Shown here: positions 1 to 9,271 of the stretch, in pieces
Position numbering within the stretch: position 1 is the first letter of the stretch
How the letters are laid out: every line of letters starts with the position of its first letter
Assembly (NCBI RefSeq): GCF_001514145.1
Contig: NZ_KQ948672.1
Span: 1-64,000, forward strand
DNA from: Streptomyces canus
GTDB lineage: Bacteria > Actinomycetota > Actinomycetes > Streptomycetales > Streptomycetaceae
Reading direction: 5' to 3'
Length of the DNA stretch: 64,000 bases
Notes under the pieces: generated by a model
The model's input: only the letters and a program-made list of their open reading frames with translations
Databases searched by the model: none
What the model was told of the DNA's origin: nothing
Position numbers and translations under genes: made by a program

Positions 1-123
1 GAGCTGACGGCAATGGGCTTCCCTGCCCGTTCGCGCGGGGTCTCGGCGCAAGGGCACGGTGAAGGCCGGCCCCGGCCCGGTGAACGCGCCCGCCGTGGTC
101 GCCGGCACCACCGTCCGACGTAC

Positions 124-176
124 TTGACAACCCAGTACAGAACCGCCTAGGTTTCTGACCGTTCAGTACACAACCG
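124..176 (+). promoter_or_regulatory. Promoter-like site with direct repeats
   Basis: A TTGACA hexamer (124-129) is followed 18 bases later by TAGGTT (148-153), a plausible -35/-10 pair. Two near-identical 13-base direct repeats, CAGTACAGAACCG (133-145) and CAGTACACAACCG (164-176), overlap and follow it, 31 bases apart, which is about three helical turns. This looks like a regulator-bound promoter reading toward the hydrolase remnant. The promoter call is an inference from spacing only. Confidence 0.45.
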
Positions 177-210
177 TCCTGAGCTCACCGGACAGGCTGC
201 GTGCACGCCC

Positions 211-385
211 GGCGCCATCACCGTCCCGTCGCTCTACCTCCACGGGGCCGACGACAACTGCTTTTCCGTGAAGATGAGCGACGGCATGGACGACCTGTTC
301 ACGAACGGCTTCGAACGCATCGTCATACCCGGCACAGGGCACCGGTCGCCAACCACATCCTGGGCTTCCTGAACTACTGCCCCCC
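211..385 (+). pseudogene. Alpha/beta-hydrolase C-terminal remnant (frameshifted)
   Basis: From 211 a frame reads VPSLYLHGADDNC, then MDDLF, FERIVIPGTGH, the typical last strands of an epoxide-hydrolase/haloalkane-dehalogenase type alpha/beta hydrolase, including the Asp of the acid loop (HGADD) and the catalytic His (GTGH). Right after that His the frame is lost: the family's final helix continues in another frame as VANHILGFLN from 345. The N-terminal two thirds, with the nucleophile, are absent. Only a dead C-terminal piece remains, placed directly before the methyltransferase. Confidence 0.6.
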
Positions 386-420
386 GCCAACCACCCAGAA
401 CTCGAAGGGTTGACCGAACG

Positions 421-1218
421 ATGACTGACAAGGAAAGGCAGGAGGCCATGGCTGTGACGACTCCTTTCGTGGAAAAGCACCGCGGCACCGAGGCCATGCT
501 GGCCCTCCTCGACGCGATGGACCAGATGCCGAGCGCCAGCCTGCTGCGGGCCCGCTCCTACGAGCTGCTGTCTCTTGTCCCGGGCTCGTCTGTCGTGGAC
601 ATCGGCTGCGGTGCCGGGCGGGCCGTCGCCGAGCTGGCCGAGCGGGGCGTCCACGCGGTGGGCGTGGATCCCGATCCGTGGATGCTGGCCGAGGCCCGGA
701 AACGGTGGCCGGCGGCCGAGTTCCGGGAAGCGGGGGCGGAGGATCTGCCGTTCGCCGACGGAAGTGTGCGCGGCTACCGTGCCGACAAGGTCTTCCACGC
801 ACTTCAGGAGCCATGGCGCGCGGTGGCGGAAGCGCGGCGCGTCCTCTGCCCGGGCGGCAGGATCGTCCTGGTCGGGCAGGACTGGGACGCCATCATGGTC
901 GACTCTGATGACGCGGCGCTCACCCGCACGATCGTGCACGCCCGCGCCGACCTCCTGGGCACTCCCCGTGCCGCCCGCCAGTACCGCAACCTGCTCCTGG
1001 ACGGCGGCTTCAACGACGTCACCGTCGAGGTGCACACCAGCGTGTTCACCGATCCCGCGATGCTGTCGCTGCTCACCGGGCTCGCCGAGTCGGCCTGCAT
1101 GAGCGGTGCCGTCGGCCGTGACCAGGCCGATGAGTGGCTCGCCGAACAGCACCGACGCGCCGAGGCCGACCGCTTCCTCATCGCCATTCCGTTCTTCGTG
1201 GCTGCCGCCTCCGCCTAG
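421..1218 (+). CDS. Class I SAM-dependent methyltransferase
   Basis: A 265-residue protein with a single Rossmann-type methyltransferase domain. Motif I VDIGCGAGRA is at residues 59-68, the acidic ribose-binding loop GVDPDPWML at 81-89, motif II-like EDLPFADGSV at 107-116 and the post-motif LCPGGRIVLVGQDWD near 142-156. It resembles the UbiE/methyltransferase-11 group, which does not reveal the substrate. An alternative start is ATG 448, but AGGAGG (440-445) would be only two bases from it, so ATG 421 is kept. It stands alone between two gene remnants, so context gives no pathway. Confidence 0.85.
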   Translation: MTDKERQEAMAVTTPFVEKHRGTEAMLALLDAMDQMPSASLLRARSYELLSLVPGSSVVDIGCGAGRAVAELAERGVHAVGVDPDPWMLAEARKRWPAAEFREAGAEDLPFADGSVRGYRADKVFHALQEPWRAVAEARRVLCPGGRIVLVGQDWDAIMVDSDDAALTRTIVHARADLLGTPRAARQYRNLLLDGGFNDVTVEVHTSVFTDPAMLSLLTGLAESACMSGAVGRDQADEWLAEQHRRAEADRFLIAIPFFVAAASA

Positions 1219-1874
1219 AGAGCAGATGGAGCACGGGCTGCCGGGAGATGGCTGTGTGCGTGAGTGGAGGCGCTGAGCCGCGAGGTCGGCGGCTTCTCTG
1301 AGATCGACACCTCACACTCGTCCGTCACGCCCTCGACTACGAGGGCGATAGGCCCGAAAACACCACGCCCACAAGCTCATTGACATCGCGCACACGACGG
1401 CAACGACGACCGCCACCCTTCGCTACCACCGAATACGTGGCAGAGCCGAACGTTTTGCGGTCCCGACCGAGTGCTCGCGCGAGTGGGCGTGCGGCGCTGT
1501 CCTGGTGGATCCCCGCCTGGCTGGACCGTCTACTGCCCGACCTGGACGTCGAGGGCGACAAGCTCGCGCAGAAGATCCAGCTGCCCCGCTCCGCGGCCTC
1601 CGGCCTCACGGCGGGCCGCAGACCACCGAACCCGTCGGCTGCCCCTCGGCACCGTCTCCGGCGGCACGCGGCACACGCGTATCTGGCAGTCCTCCAGGCG
1701 TGATCGACGGCCCGCGGGCATCGGTCTTCGACGCCGACGCCCGCGGCTGATCGCCGTCCTCCTCTGTCCGCTGAGCATGTAGCCGCGGCTCACGACCTCG
1801 CTCCGGCCGGTCCGGCCGACCGCAGGACGGCGGCCGGGTCAGGCAGCCTCAAGTCAACCCGTTTCGCCGTCGTT
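1219..1874. other. Gene-poor stretch with decayed coding pieces
   Basis: No intact gene is seen in these 656 bases on either strand. The only recognisable part is the transporter-like fragment at 1465-1620. Other open frames lack a start with a ribosome-binding site and any familiar motif. The stretch separates the methyltransferase from the 3' end of the first catabolic operon. Confidence 0.5.
1465..1620 (+). pseudogene. MMPL/RND transporter C-terminal remnant
   Basis: The frame reads GRAALSWWIPAWLDRLLPDL then DVEGDKLAQK. A Trp-Trp-x-Pro-x-Trp-Leu-Asp-Arg-x-Leu-Pro segment followed by D-x-E-G is typical of the cytoplasmic end of actinobacterial MMPL (RND superfamily) lipid or drug exporters. 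No transmembrane part precedes it, so only about 50 codons survive. The assignment rests on this short motif and is tentative. Confidence 0.4.
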
Positions 1875-4040
1875 TCACGCGCGGTCGCCGGACGCGTCGG
1901 CCCTGGCCACGAGGGACGGCGTCGGAAGGAAGCGCTCACCGTAGCGGTCGGCCAGTTCCCTGGCACGCGTCACGAAGCCCGCCACGCCTCCCGGGTAGCC
2001 CTTGACGTACTGCGCGACGCCCCCGGTCCAGGCCGGGAAACCGATCCCCAGAAGAGACCCGATGTTGGCGTCCGCTTCGGAGAGGATCACTCCTTCGTCG
2101 AAGCACCGCGCAGCCTCCAACGCCTCGGCGAACAGCATCCTTTCCCGCATGTCCTCGAAGGGGATCCGGTGCCGGCCGGAGCCGAAGTGCTCCGCCAGGC
2201 CGGGCCACAGCCGAAGGCGCCTGCCCTCGGCGTATTCGTAGAAGCCGGCCCCCGCTGTCCTGCCTCCGCGGTGGAAGTCCCTCACCATGCGGCGCACGAC
2301 GTCGTCCGCGCCGAAGACGGGCGCGTCCCGCCCCTCCTTCTCCAGGGCCTCGATCGTCTCCTCCCGGACCTTGAGCCAGAGGGTCAACGAGAGTTCGTCC
2401 ACCAGTTGCAGGGGCGGCGCGGGATACCCGGCCTGGGCGCCCGCCTGCTCGATGGAGGCGGGCGGCAGCCCCTCCCCCACCATGCTCACGGCCTCGTTGA
2501 CGAACGCCCCGATCACCCGGCTGGTGAAGAATCCCCGGCTGTCGTTGACCACGATCGGAGTCTTGCCGATCTGGCCCGCGAGGTCGATCGCCCGGGCCAA
2601 GGTGGCGTCGCTGGTCCGCTCGCCCCGGATGATCTCCAGCAACGGCATCCGCTCGACCGGCGAGAAGAAGTGCAACCCGACGAAGTCCGTCTGGCGTTCG
2701 ACACCTTCGGCCAGCCCGGTGATCGGCAGGGTGGAGGTGTTGGAGCCCAGCAGCGCGGCAGGGGCCACGATCTCCTCGATCTCGGCGAACACCTTGTGCT
2801 TGAGCTCCTGACTCTCGAACACCGCCTCGATCACGACGTCGCAGCCGGTCAGGTCCGAGGGGAGTGCGGTGGCCGTGATCCTTGCCAGGACGGTGTCGGC
2901 GTCCGCCCGGGTCATCCGGCCCCGCCGTACCGCCTTGGCAAGGAGCCCTGCCGAATGGTCCCTGCCCTTCTCCGCGGCCTCGGCCGACACGTCTTTGAGG
3001 ACGACCTCCAGTCCGGCCAGGGCGCAGACGTGGGCAATGCCCGCCCCCATCATGCCCGCGCCGAGGACACCGACCTTGTGTGCGACCGTCTTCTCGTGGC
3101 CTTCGGGCCGGGAGCCGCCGGACTGGATGTGCTGAAGGTCGTAGAAGAACGCCTGGATCATGTTCTTGGCGGTCTGTCCGGTCGCCAGCTCCACGAAGTA
3201 ACGCGACTCGATGCGCAGTGCGGTGTCGAAGTCCACCTGCGCGCCCTCGACCGCCGCCGACAGGATGGCCCGCGGTGCGGGGACCGGTGCGCCCTTGAGC
3301 TGCTTGCGCAGATTCGCGGGGAGGGCGGGCAGGACGGCGGCGAAGGAGGGGGTGGACGGGGTGCCGCCCGGGATGCGGTGTCCCTTGGTGTCCCAGGGCT
3401 GCACCGGCTCCGGGTTCGCCCGGAGCCACGCCCTGGCCCTGGGCAGGAGTTCCGCGGCCGTGTCGACCACCTCGTCCACCAGTCCGATGGCCAGAGCCGC
3501 TCGCGGCCGGTGCCGCTGCCCCTGGAGCAGCACCTTGAGCAGCGCCTCCTGGACGCCGAGCATGCGGACCGTGCGAACGATGCCACCACCACCGGGCAGC
3601 AGGCCGAGGGTGACTTCGGGCAGGCCGATCCGGCAGCCTGGGGTGTCCGCGGCAATACGGTGGTGACAGGCCAGGGCGATCTCCAGGCCGCCGCCGAGGG
3701 CGCTGCCGTTGATGGCGGCGACCACGGGCCTGCCCAGCCGTTCCAGCCTGCGCAGCTGGTCCTTGACCCGGGTGGCGGTGTCGAGGACCGACCGCGCGTC
3801 CTCGGAGCGTGCGGCCATGATGTCGTGCAGGTCGCCACCGGCGAAGAAGGTCTTCTTGGCGGAGGTGATCACGACTCCGGTGATGGTGTCGCGCTCCGCT
3901 TCCAGCCGGTCGACGGCCCGGCCCATGGACGCGACGTAGGCGGCGTTCATGGTGTTGGCCGACTGGCCCGGGGCGTCCAGAGTCAGTACGACGACGCCGT
4001 CCTCGTCACGGGACCAGTGAATGGTGTCCTGCTCGCTCAT
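1875..4040 (-). CDS. fadB: FadB-type enoyl-CoA hydratase / 3-hydroxyacyl-CoA dehydrogenase
   Basis: A 721-residue bifunctional beta-oxidation enzyme of normal length for the FadB/FadJ alpha subunit. The N-terminal crotonase domain keeps the oxyanion loop AGGD (67-70) and both catalytic glutamates, Glu120 (GGGLEIAL) and Glu142 (GLPEVTLG). The NAD-binding fold begins at GAGMMGAG (327-334), and the dehydrogenase motif SNTSTLPI (433-440) and HFFSPVERMP with catalytic His457 follow. It would hydrate trans-2-enoyl-CoA and oxidise the L-3-hydroxyacyl-CoA. It lies 38 bases downstream of the thiolase, so the two probably form the multienzyme complex. This is the only crotonase here with both standard glutamates. 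Confidence 0.95.
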   Translation of the reverse strand: MSEQDTIHWSRDEDGVVVLTLDAPGQSANTMNAAYVASMGRAVDRLEAERDTITGVVITSAKKTFFAGGDLHDIMAARSEDARSVLDTATRVKDQLRRLERLGRPVVAAINGSALGGGLEIALACHHRIAADTPGCRIGLPEVTLGLLPGGGGIVRTVRMLGVQEALLKVLLQGQRHRPRAALAIGLVDEVVDTAAELLPRARAWLRANPEPVQPWDTKGHRIPGGTPSTPSFAAVLPALPANLRKQLKGAPVPAPRAILSAAVEGAQVDFDTALRIESRYFVELATGQTAKNMIQAFFYDLQHIQSGGSRPEGHEKTVAHKVGVLGAGMMGAGIAHVCALAGLEVVLKDVSAEAAEKGRDHSAGLLAKAVRRGRMTRADADTVLARITATALPSDLTGCDVVIEAVFESQELKHKVFAEIEEIVAPAALLGSNTSTLPITGLAEGVERQTDFVGLHFFSPVERMPLLEIIRGERTSDATLARAIDLAGQIGKTPIVVNDSRGFFTSRVIGAFVNEAVSMVGEGLPPASIEQAGAQAGYPAPPLQLVDELSLTLWLKVREETIEALEKEGRDAPVFGADDVVRRMVRDFHRGGRTAGAGFYEYAEGRRLRLWPGLAEHFGSGRHRIPFEDMRERMLFAEALEAARCFDEGVILSEADANIGSLLGIGFPAWTGGVAQYVKGYPGGVAGFVTRARELADRYGERFLPTPSLVARADASGDRA

Positions 4041-4078
4041 GTCTCGTCTTCCTCTTCCCTACGACGTGGTGGACGGCG

Positions 4079-5293
4079 TCAGACGCGTTCGACGAGGGTC
4101 GCCACGCCCATGCCGCCGGCGACGCACAGGGTGATCACGGCCCGCCGGGCGCCACGGCGTTCCAACTCGTCGAGGGCGGTGCCCACGAGCATGGCGCCGG
4201 TCGCGCCGAGGGGGTGTCCCAGGGCGATGGCGCCGCCGTTGACGTTGAGCTTCTCCATGGGCACGCCCAAGTCCCCCGCGTACTTCAGGACCGCGGAGGC
4301 GAAGGCCTCGTTCATCTCGAACAGGTCGATGTCATCGACTGTCAGCCCGGCACGGGCGAGCAGCCTGCGGGTGGCCGGGATCGGGCCGGTCAGCATGATC
4401 GTGGGATCCGCCCCGGAGGTCGCGGCGCCGGTGATCCGGGCCCGGGGGGTGAGCCCGAGGTCGCCTCCCGCCTGCGCGGAGCCGAGGAGCAGCAGGGCGG
4501 CTCCGTCCACGACGCCGGAGGAGTTGCCGGCCGTGTGCCGGTGGTCGACGGACTCGACATGGTGGTACTTCTGCAGGGCGACCGCGTCGAATCCGCCCGC
4601 CTCGCCCGCCTTGGCGAACGCGGGCGGCAGCAGGCCCAGGCTCTCCGCGGTGGTCTCGGGCCGCAGGTGTTCGTCGCGGTCGAGGACGACCAGGCCGTTC
4701 TGGTCGGTCACCGGGATCACGGAGCCCGTGAACCGGCCCTCCTGCCAGGCCCGTGCCGCTCGCTCGTGCGAGCCCGCCGCGTACTGGTCGAGATCCGCGC
4801 GGGTGAAGCCCTCCATGGTGGCGAGGAGGTCGGCGGCGATGCCCTGCGGCACGAATCCCAGGTCGTAGGCGGTGGCCGGGTCGGCCGCCAGGGCTCCGCC
4901 GTCCGAGCCCATCGGTACCCGCGACATGGACTCCACGCCGCCCGCGAGGAACAGGTCGTCCCATCCGGAGCGGATCTTCTGCGCCGCGGTGTTGACCGCC
5001 TCCAGGCCGGAGCCGCAGAAGCGGTTGAGCTGGACGCCGGTCACGGTGTCCGGCAGTCCGGCCACGAGGGCGGCGGTGCGCGCGATGTCGGCGCCCTGGT
5101 CCCCCACCGGCGTGACGACGCCGAGGACGAGGTCGCTGAGACGGTCGAGGTCCAGGGTCGGGTTGCGCTTGCGCAGGGCGTCGATCAGCCCGACGACCAG
5201 GGAAACCGGTTTGGTGCCGTGCAGGGCGCCGGTGTTCTTGCCGCGGCCTCGCGGAGTGCGGATCGCATCGTAGACAAAGGCTTCGGTGGTCAC
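4079..5293 (-). CDS. fadA: Acetyl-CoA C-acyltransferase (thiolase)
   Basis: A 404-residue type I thiolase. The nucleophile is Cys93 in RFCGSGLEAV, with His360 in GHPLGATG and the second Cys390 in LCVAGGMG, so all catalytic residues are present. It should cleave 3-ketoacyl-CoA with CoA, taking product from the FadB protein encoded next. The start is a GTG at 5293; the TCTAAT half-site and the AGATTTAAATCT palindrome lie 24-48 bases upstream, so this is the first gene of a two-gene operon under the island operator. Confidence 0.93.
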   Translation of the reverse strand: MTTEAFVYDAIRTPRGRGKNTGALHGTKPVSLVVGLIDALRKRNPTLDLDRLSDLVLGVVTPVGDQGADIARTAALVAGLPDTVTGVQLNRFCGSGLEAVNTAAQKIRSGWDDLFLAGGVESMSRVPMGSDGGALAADPATAYDLGFVPQGIAADLLATMEGFTRADLDQYAAGSHERAARAWQEGRFTGSVIPVTDQNGLVVLDRDEHLRPETTAESLGLLPPAFAKAGEAGGFDAVALQKYHHVESVDHRHTAGNSSGVVDGAALLLLGSAQAGGDLGLTPRARITGAATSGADPTIMLTGPIPATRRLLARAGLTVDDIDLFEMNEAFASAVLKYAGDLGVPMEKLNVNGGAIALGHPLGATGAMLVGTALDELERRGARRAVITLCVAGGMGVATLVERV

Positions 5294-5316
5294 AGGCGGC
5301 GGCCCTTCCCGGCAGT

Positions 5317-5341
5317 AGATTTAAATCTTGGATAGATTAGA
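5317..5341 (-). promoter_or_regulatory. Island operator before fadAB
   Basis: An AT-rich block in GC-rich DNA. It contains the perfect palindrome AGATTTAAATCT (5317-5328) and, read on the minus strand, the TCTAAT half-site (5336-5341) shared with the other operons of the island; the second half is degenerate. It lies 24 bases upstream of the thiolase start, where a repressor would block initiation. Confidence 0.55.
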
Positions 5342-5436
5342 AAACATGGGTCCAGGTGACCACAGGCGGCTTCCGGCCCATGCTGTAGGAGGCTCCGGCG
5401 GGTGGGCCCCTCGGTAAAAGACCGGCTGCGCGCGGG

Positions 5437-7011
5437 TCAGACCAGTCGGGTGGCCTGACCCGCCCAGTACTCGTCCTTCAGCAGGCGCTTCAGGAGCTTG
5501 CCGTTGGGGTGCCGGGGCAGTTCCGCGCGGAAGTCCACCGAGCGCGGGCATTTCACGTGCGCCGCGTGATCGCGACAGTAGGCGATGAGCCGTGCGGCCA
5601 CGGCCTCGTCGGAGTCGGGGCCCGGCACCCGTGTGACGACGGCCTTGACCTGTTCGCCGAACTCCTCGTCCGGCACGCCGATCACCGCGACGTCCTCGAC
5701 GTCGGGGTGGCTCGCCAGCAGGCTCTCGATCTCCTGGGGGTAGATGTTCACCCCGCCGCTGATGATCGTGTTGCTGAGCCGGTCGGTGAGATGGAGGTAG
5801 CCGTCCTCGTCCAGCCTGCCGATGTCGCCCATGGTGGCCAGACCGCCGGGCAGCTGTGCCGACATGGTCTTGTCCGGGTCCTTGTGGTACTCGAACGGGG
5901 GCCCGCCGGAGAAGTAGACGACACCCTCCTGGCCGGGGCCGAGTTCCTCTCCGCCCGCGCCGACGATGTGCACACGGCCGACCACCGCCCGGCCGACGGT
6001 GCCCGGGTGCTCCAGCCACTGCGGGGTGGTGCACACGGTCATGCCGTGCCCTTCGGAGCCCGCGTAGTACTCGACGAGGATCGGCCCCCACCAGTCGATC
6101 ATGGCCTGCTTCACCTGCGGCGGGCACGGCGCCGCAGCGTGGATGGCGAACCGGTGGGAGGACGGGTCGTACCCGCGCCGTACCTCCTCGGGCAGCCGGA
6201 GCAGGCGGGTGAACATGGTGGGCACCCACTGGCTGTGCGTGACGCGGTGCTTCGCGATCGACTCCAGGGCCAGGGCGGCGTCGAACTTCCGCAGGAGGAC
6301 CACGGTCCCGCCGACGGCCGTGACGCTGCGGGTCCATCTGGCCGGCGCCGCGTGGTAGAGCGGGGCCGGGGAGAGGTACACGGTGTCCTCGTCGACCTGG
6401 AACATGGCCAGGGCCGGTGCGGGGATCGGGGGCGTGGTGCCGAGCGGAGCGCCGACCGAGGTCGGCCTGATGCCCTTGGGCCTGCCCGTCGTACCGGAGG
6501 AGTACAGCATCTCGGAGCCCTCGACCGCGCCGGGGAGCGGTTCGGCGGGCCGGCCGCTCATGAGGACGGACAGTTCCTCGGCTCCGTCGTACGGCGTCGC
6601 GTCGAGGGTGAGGACGGCGACGCCGGGGACGGCCGCCCGTACCGCGTCGAGGTAAACCCCCGCGGTCGTCGCGGAGAGGACCACGGCGCCGGCCTCGCAG
6701 TCCCGGACGATGTGCGCCACCTCGTCCGGGGTGAGGTGGGTGCTGATCAGCGTGTAGTAGAGGCCCGCGTAGTGCGCGCCCCACACCACCTCGAGGTAGT
6801 CGACACGGTTCTCCGCGCAGATCGCCACGTGGTCGCCCGGGGCGAGCCCGCGGCTCCCGAACACGCGCGCGATCCTGTTGGCGGCGTCGTCGAGCTCGCC
6901 GTAGGTGAGGACCTCGCCGGTGTCCGCCATGACGACCGCCGGTTTGGTCTCCTTGTCCCCCCGGTGCGCTCCGGGGTACCACATGGGTGAGTCTGGCGCT
7001 GGGTTGGGCAT
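5437..7011 (-). CDS. Acyl-CoA synthetase (AMP-forming)
   Basis: A 524-residue ANL-family ligase that activates a carboxylic acid to its CoA thioester through an acyl-adenylate. The P-loop SSGTTGRPKG is at 171-180, the A5-type segment YYAGSEGHG follows mid-protein, then GDIGRLDEDGYLHLTDR and the catalytic C-terminal Lys505 in HPNGKLLK. It is the last gene of the unit headed by the SCP2 protein and P450 (five genes reading leftward from 10970), 34 bases after the aldehyde dehydrogenase, so it probably activates the acid made by that pair. Confidence 0.92.
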   Translation of the reverse strand: MPNPAPDSPMWYPGAHRGDKETKPAVVMADTGEVLTYGELDDAANRIARVFGSRGLAPGDHVAICAENRVDYLEVVWGAHYAGLYYTLISTHLTPDEVAHIVRDCEAGAVVLSATTAGVYLDAVRAAVPGVAVLTLDATPYDGAEELSVLMSGRPAEPLPGAVEGSEMLYSSGTTGRPKGIRPTSVGAPLGTTPPIPAPALAMFQVDEDTVYLSPAPLYHAAPARWTRSVTAVGGTVVLLRKFDAALALESIAKHRVTHSQWVPTMFTRLLRLPEEVRRGYDPSSHRFAIHAAAPCPPQVKQAMIDWWGPILVEYYAGSEGHGMTVCTTPQWLEHPGTVGRAVVGRVHIVGAGGEELGPGQEGVVYFSGGPPFEYHKDPDKTMSAQLPGGLATMGDIGRLDEDGYLHLTDRLSNTIISGGVNIYPQEIESLLASHPDVEDVAVIGVPDEEFGEQVKAVVTRVPGPDSDEAVAARLIAYCRDHAAHVKCPRSVDFRAELPRHPNGKLLKRLLKDEYWAGQATRLV

Positions 7012-7045
7012 GGCGTCCTCACTGGGGTGTCGGTCCGGCTGCGGG

Positions 7046-8446
7046 TCAGAGGATCCGGCGCATCATGCTCAGCGCCTTCTCGGTGTACGGCGGGTACATC
7101 ACGCGGGGGTCGGGTCTGAAGGTCTTGGCCAGTACGGCCTTGCGGTGGCTGAGCCGCTGGAAGCCCCACTCCCCGTGGTAGGCGCCGATACCGCTGGCGC
7201 CGACCCCGCCGAACGGGAGGGAGGGGACGAGGCAGTGCATCGCGACGTGGTTGACCACGGCGCCGCCGGCGGGGATCTCGTCGACGAGCCGGGTGCGTGC
7301 CGCCCTGCCTCTGGTGAAGACGTACAGGGCCAGCGGCTTCGGGCGACGGTTGACGAAGCGTATGGCCTCGTCGGGCGAGTCGACGGTCAGCACGGGCAGG
7401 ACGGGTCCGAAGATCTCGTCGGTCATGAGGGGTTCGTCGGGGGCCGGGTCCACGACGACCGTGGGCTCGACGGTCAGCGCGGCGCGGTCGGTGCCGCCCC
7501 CGGCCACGACCGAGCCTTCGGTGGCGTCGAGGTAACCGGCGATCCGCTCGAACTGACGCTCGTTGACGATGCGCATCCCGCCGTCCTGGTCGGCGCGGAA
7601 GGCCTTCATGGACGCGACGACGCGGTCGACCAGAGCATCCCGGACCGTACGCTCCACGAGCACGTAGTCCGGTGCGATGCAGGTCTGTCCCGAGTTCATC
7701 AGCTTGACCCATGCTATCCGGCGCGCGGCGACGTCGAGGTCGGCGTCGGCCAGGACGATCGCCGGGCTCTTGCCGCCGAGTTCGAGGGTCACCGGGGTCA
7801 GCGTGGGAGCCGCTCCGGCCATGATCTTCTTGCCGATCTCGGTGCCGCCGGTGAACAGCACGTGGTCGAAGCCCAGGGCGAGCAGGTCCTGGGTCACCAT
7901 GGCGTCCCCCTCGACCACTTTGACCGCCTCGGGGTCCAGGTACCGCGGAACCAGCCGCGCCAGCAGCGCGGAGGTGGCCGGGGCCAGTTCGGACGGCTTG
8001 AGCACGGCGCAGTTGCCCGCGGCGACCGCCGCGACCAGCGGGCCCAGGCTGAGGTACACCGGGTAGTTCCAGGGCCCGATGACCAACACGACCCCGAGCG
8101 GCTCGTACTGCACCCAGCCCGACGCCGGCTGCTGGCTCAGCGGCATGCGCTGTCGCTTCCGCTTCATCCACGAGCGCAGATGCCGGCGGGCGTAGAGCGC
8201 CTCTCCCCGGGTGGAGGTGATGTCGCCCAGCCAGGACTCCGCGGCGCCGCGCCCGAGGTCCATGGCCAGGGCTTCGGCGATCTCCGTCTCGCGCTCCTCC
8301 ACAAGCCGTGCGATGCCGTCGAGCTGCCGCTTGCGCCATTCCAGGCTCCGGGTGCGGCCGTCGGCGTGGACCGACCGCAGGGTCGCCATCAGTGCGTCGA
8401 GTCCGGCCGCCTCCTGGGCGGCCTCGGTGCTCGGTGAGGTGGCCAT
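7046..8446 (-). CDS. Aldehyde dehydrogenase (coniferyl-aldehyde DH / ALDH3-like)
   Basis: A 466-residue NAD(P)-dependent aldehyde dehydrogenase without an N-terminal extension, as in the ALDH3/coniferyl aldehyde dehydrogenase group. Catalytic Cys256 sits in NSGQTCIAPD and general base Glu222 in LELGGKSPA; Asn127 (GPWNYP) completes the oxyanion site and FTGGTEIGKK (198-207) binds the cofactor. It follows a coniferyl-alcohol-dehydrogenase-like SDR by 13 bases, which suggests a consecutive alcohol to aldehyde to acid oxidation. The real substrate is unknown. Confidence 0.92.
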   Translation of the reverse strand: MATSPSTEAAQEAAGLDALMATLRSVHADGRTRSLEWRKRQLDGIARLVEERETEIAEALAMDLGRGAAESWLGDITSTRGEALYARRHLRSWMKRKRQRMPLSQQPASGWVQYEPLGVVLVIGPWNYPVYLSLGPLVAAVAAGNCAVLKPSELAPATSALLARLVPRYLDPEAVKVVEGDAMVTQDLLALGFDHVLFTGGTEIGKKIMAGAAPTLTPVTLELGGKSPAIVLADADLDVAARRIAWVKLMNSGQTCIAPDYVLVERTVRDALVDRVVASMKAFRADQDGGMRIVNERQFERIAGYLDATEGSVVAGGGTDRAALTVEPTVVVDPAPDEPLMTDEIFGPVLPVLTVDSPDEAIRFVNRRPKPLALYVFTRGRAARTRLVDEIPAGGAVVNHVAMHCLVPSLPFGGVGASGIGAYHGEWGFQRLSHRKAVLAKTFRPDPRVMYPPYTEKALSMMRRIL

Positions 8447-8459
8447 GTCCGTCCGCCCC

Positions 8460-9251
8460 TCAGACCTGGGGCGCCGGGACGTTGCCGGAGAGGACCGAGG
8501 CGGTGATGCCGCCGTCGACGGTCAGCGGGTGACCGTTGATCCAGCGGGCCTGGTCCGTCAGCAGGAACAGCGCGGCGCCGGCGATGTCGTCCGGTGTGGC
8601 GTGCCGGCCGAGCAGCGCCTTCACACCGTCGAGCTGGTCCTTGCCCATCGACTGCTCGAAGTCGGCCAGGATGGGCGTCTCGACCGGCCCCGGCAGTACG
8701 GCGTTGATACGCAGGCCCATCTCTCCCAGGGCGAGCGCCATCGCCATCGTGTAGACGGTCGTCGCCTCCTTGGAGAAGTTGTAGGCGTTGCCCTGCTGGG
8801 GATGGTCGGCGAACCATCGCGCGCCTTCTTCGAAGGTGTCGGTGGCCAGCAGTTCCCTGATGGCCCCGAGCCGCTCCGACCACCCGAAGCCGGCGGTCGA
8901 CGACACGATCACGACACAGCCGCCCGGCTTCAGCCGCTCCAGCAGCGACTCCGTCAGGTGCCGTACGGCCAGGAAGTTCACGGCGAACACGGTGTCGCCC
9001 GGAGCCGTGCCGGGGATGCCGGCGATGTTGAGCAGCCCGTCGAAGGTGCCGTCGAGCCGGCCGACCGCCTCGTCGATGGAGGCGGGGCCGGAGAGATCGA
9101 CCTCGATGTGGGCATGGACCTTCGCCGTGGGCTGGTTACGGTCGAGGCTGTACACCTCCGCGCCGGCGGCGACCAGCTTCTCCGCGACCTCGTGACCGAT
9201 GCCGGAGGCGGCCCCGGTGACGAGGTAACGCTTTCCCGCGAACTGTGACAT
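8460..9251 (-). CDS. SDR, coniferyl-alcohol dehydrogenase-like
   Basis: A 263-residue short-chain dehydrogenase. The cofactor motif TGAASGIG is at residues 12-19, followed by the NIAGIPGTAP loop (NNAG equivalent) and the YNFSK catalytic Tyr-Lys pair; VLPGPVETPIL is characteristic of the 3-alpha-hydroxysteroid / coniferyl-alcohol dehydrogenase branch. It would oxidise a primary or secondary alcohol with NAD. The ATG at 9251 is chosen because family N-termini begin a few residues before the glycine motif. It sits between the P450 and the aldehyde dehydrogenase. Confidence 0.9.
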   Translation of the reverse strand: MSQFAGKRYLVTGAASGIGHEVAEKLVAAGAEVYSLDRNQPTAKVHAHIEVDLSGPASIDEAVGRLDGTFDGLLNIAGIPGTAPGDTVFAVNFLAVRHLTESLLERLKPGGCVVIVSSTAGFGWSERLGAIRELLATDTFEEGARWFADHPQQGNAYNFSKEATTVYTMAMALALGEMGLRINAVLPGPVETPILADFEQSMGKDQLDGVKALLGRHATPDDIAGAALFLLTDQARWINGHPLTVDGGITASVLSGNVPAPQV

Positions 9252-9271
9252 CTGACTGCCTCTCAACGCGC

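Noticed and set aside
1337..1460. Transposase fragment (reading HTTATTTATLR on the plus strand)
   Set aside because: The resemblance to some DDE transposase ends is only about ten low-complexity residues.
2169..4868. An 899-codon open frame on the plus strand opposite fadAB
   Set aside because: It is antisense to two genes with full catalytic motifs; long antisense frames are expected at this GC content and it shows no known motif.
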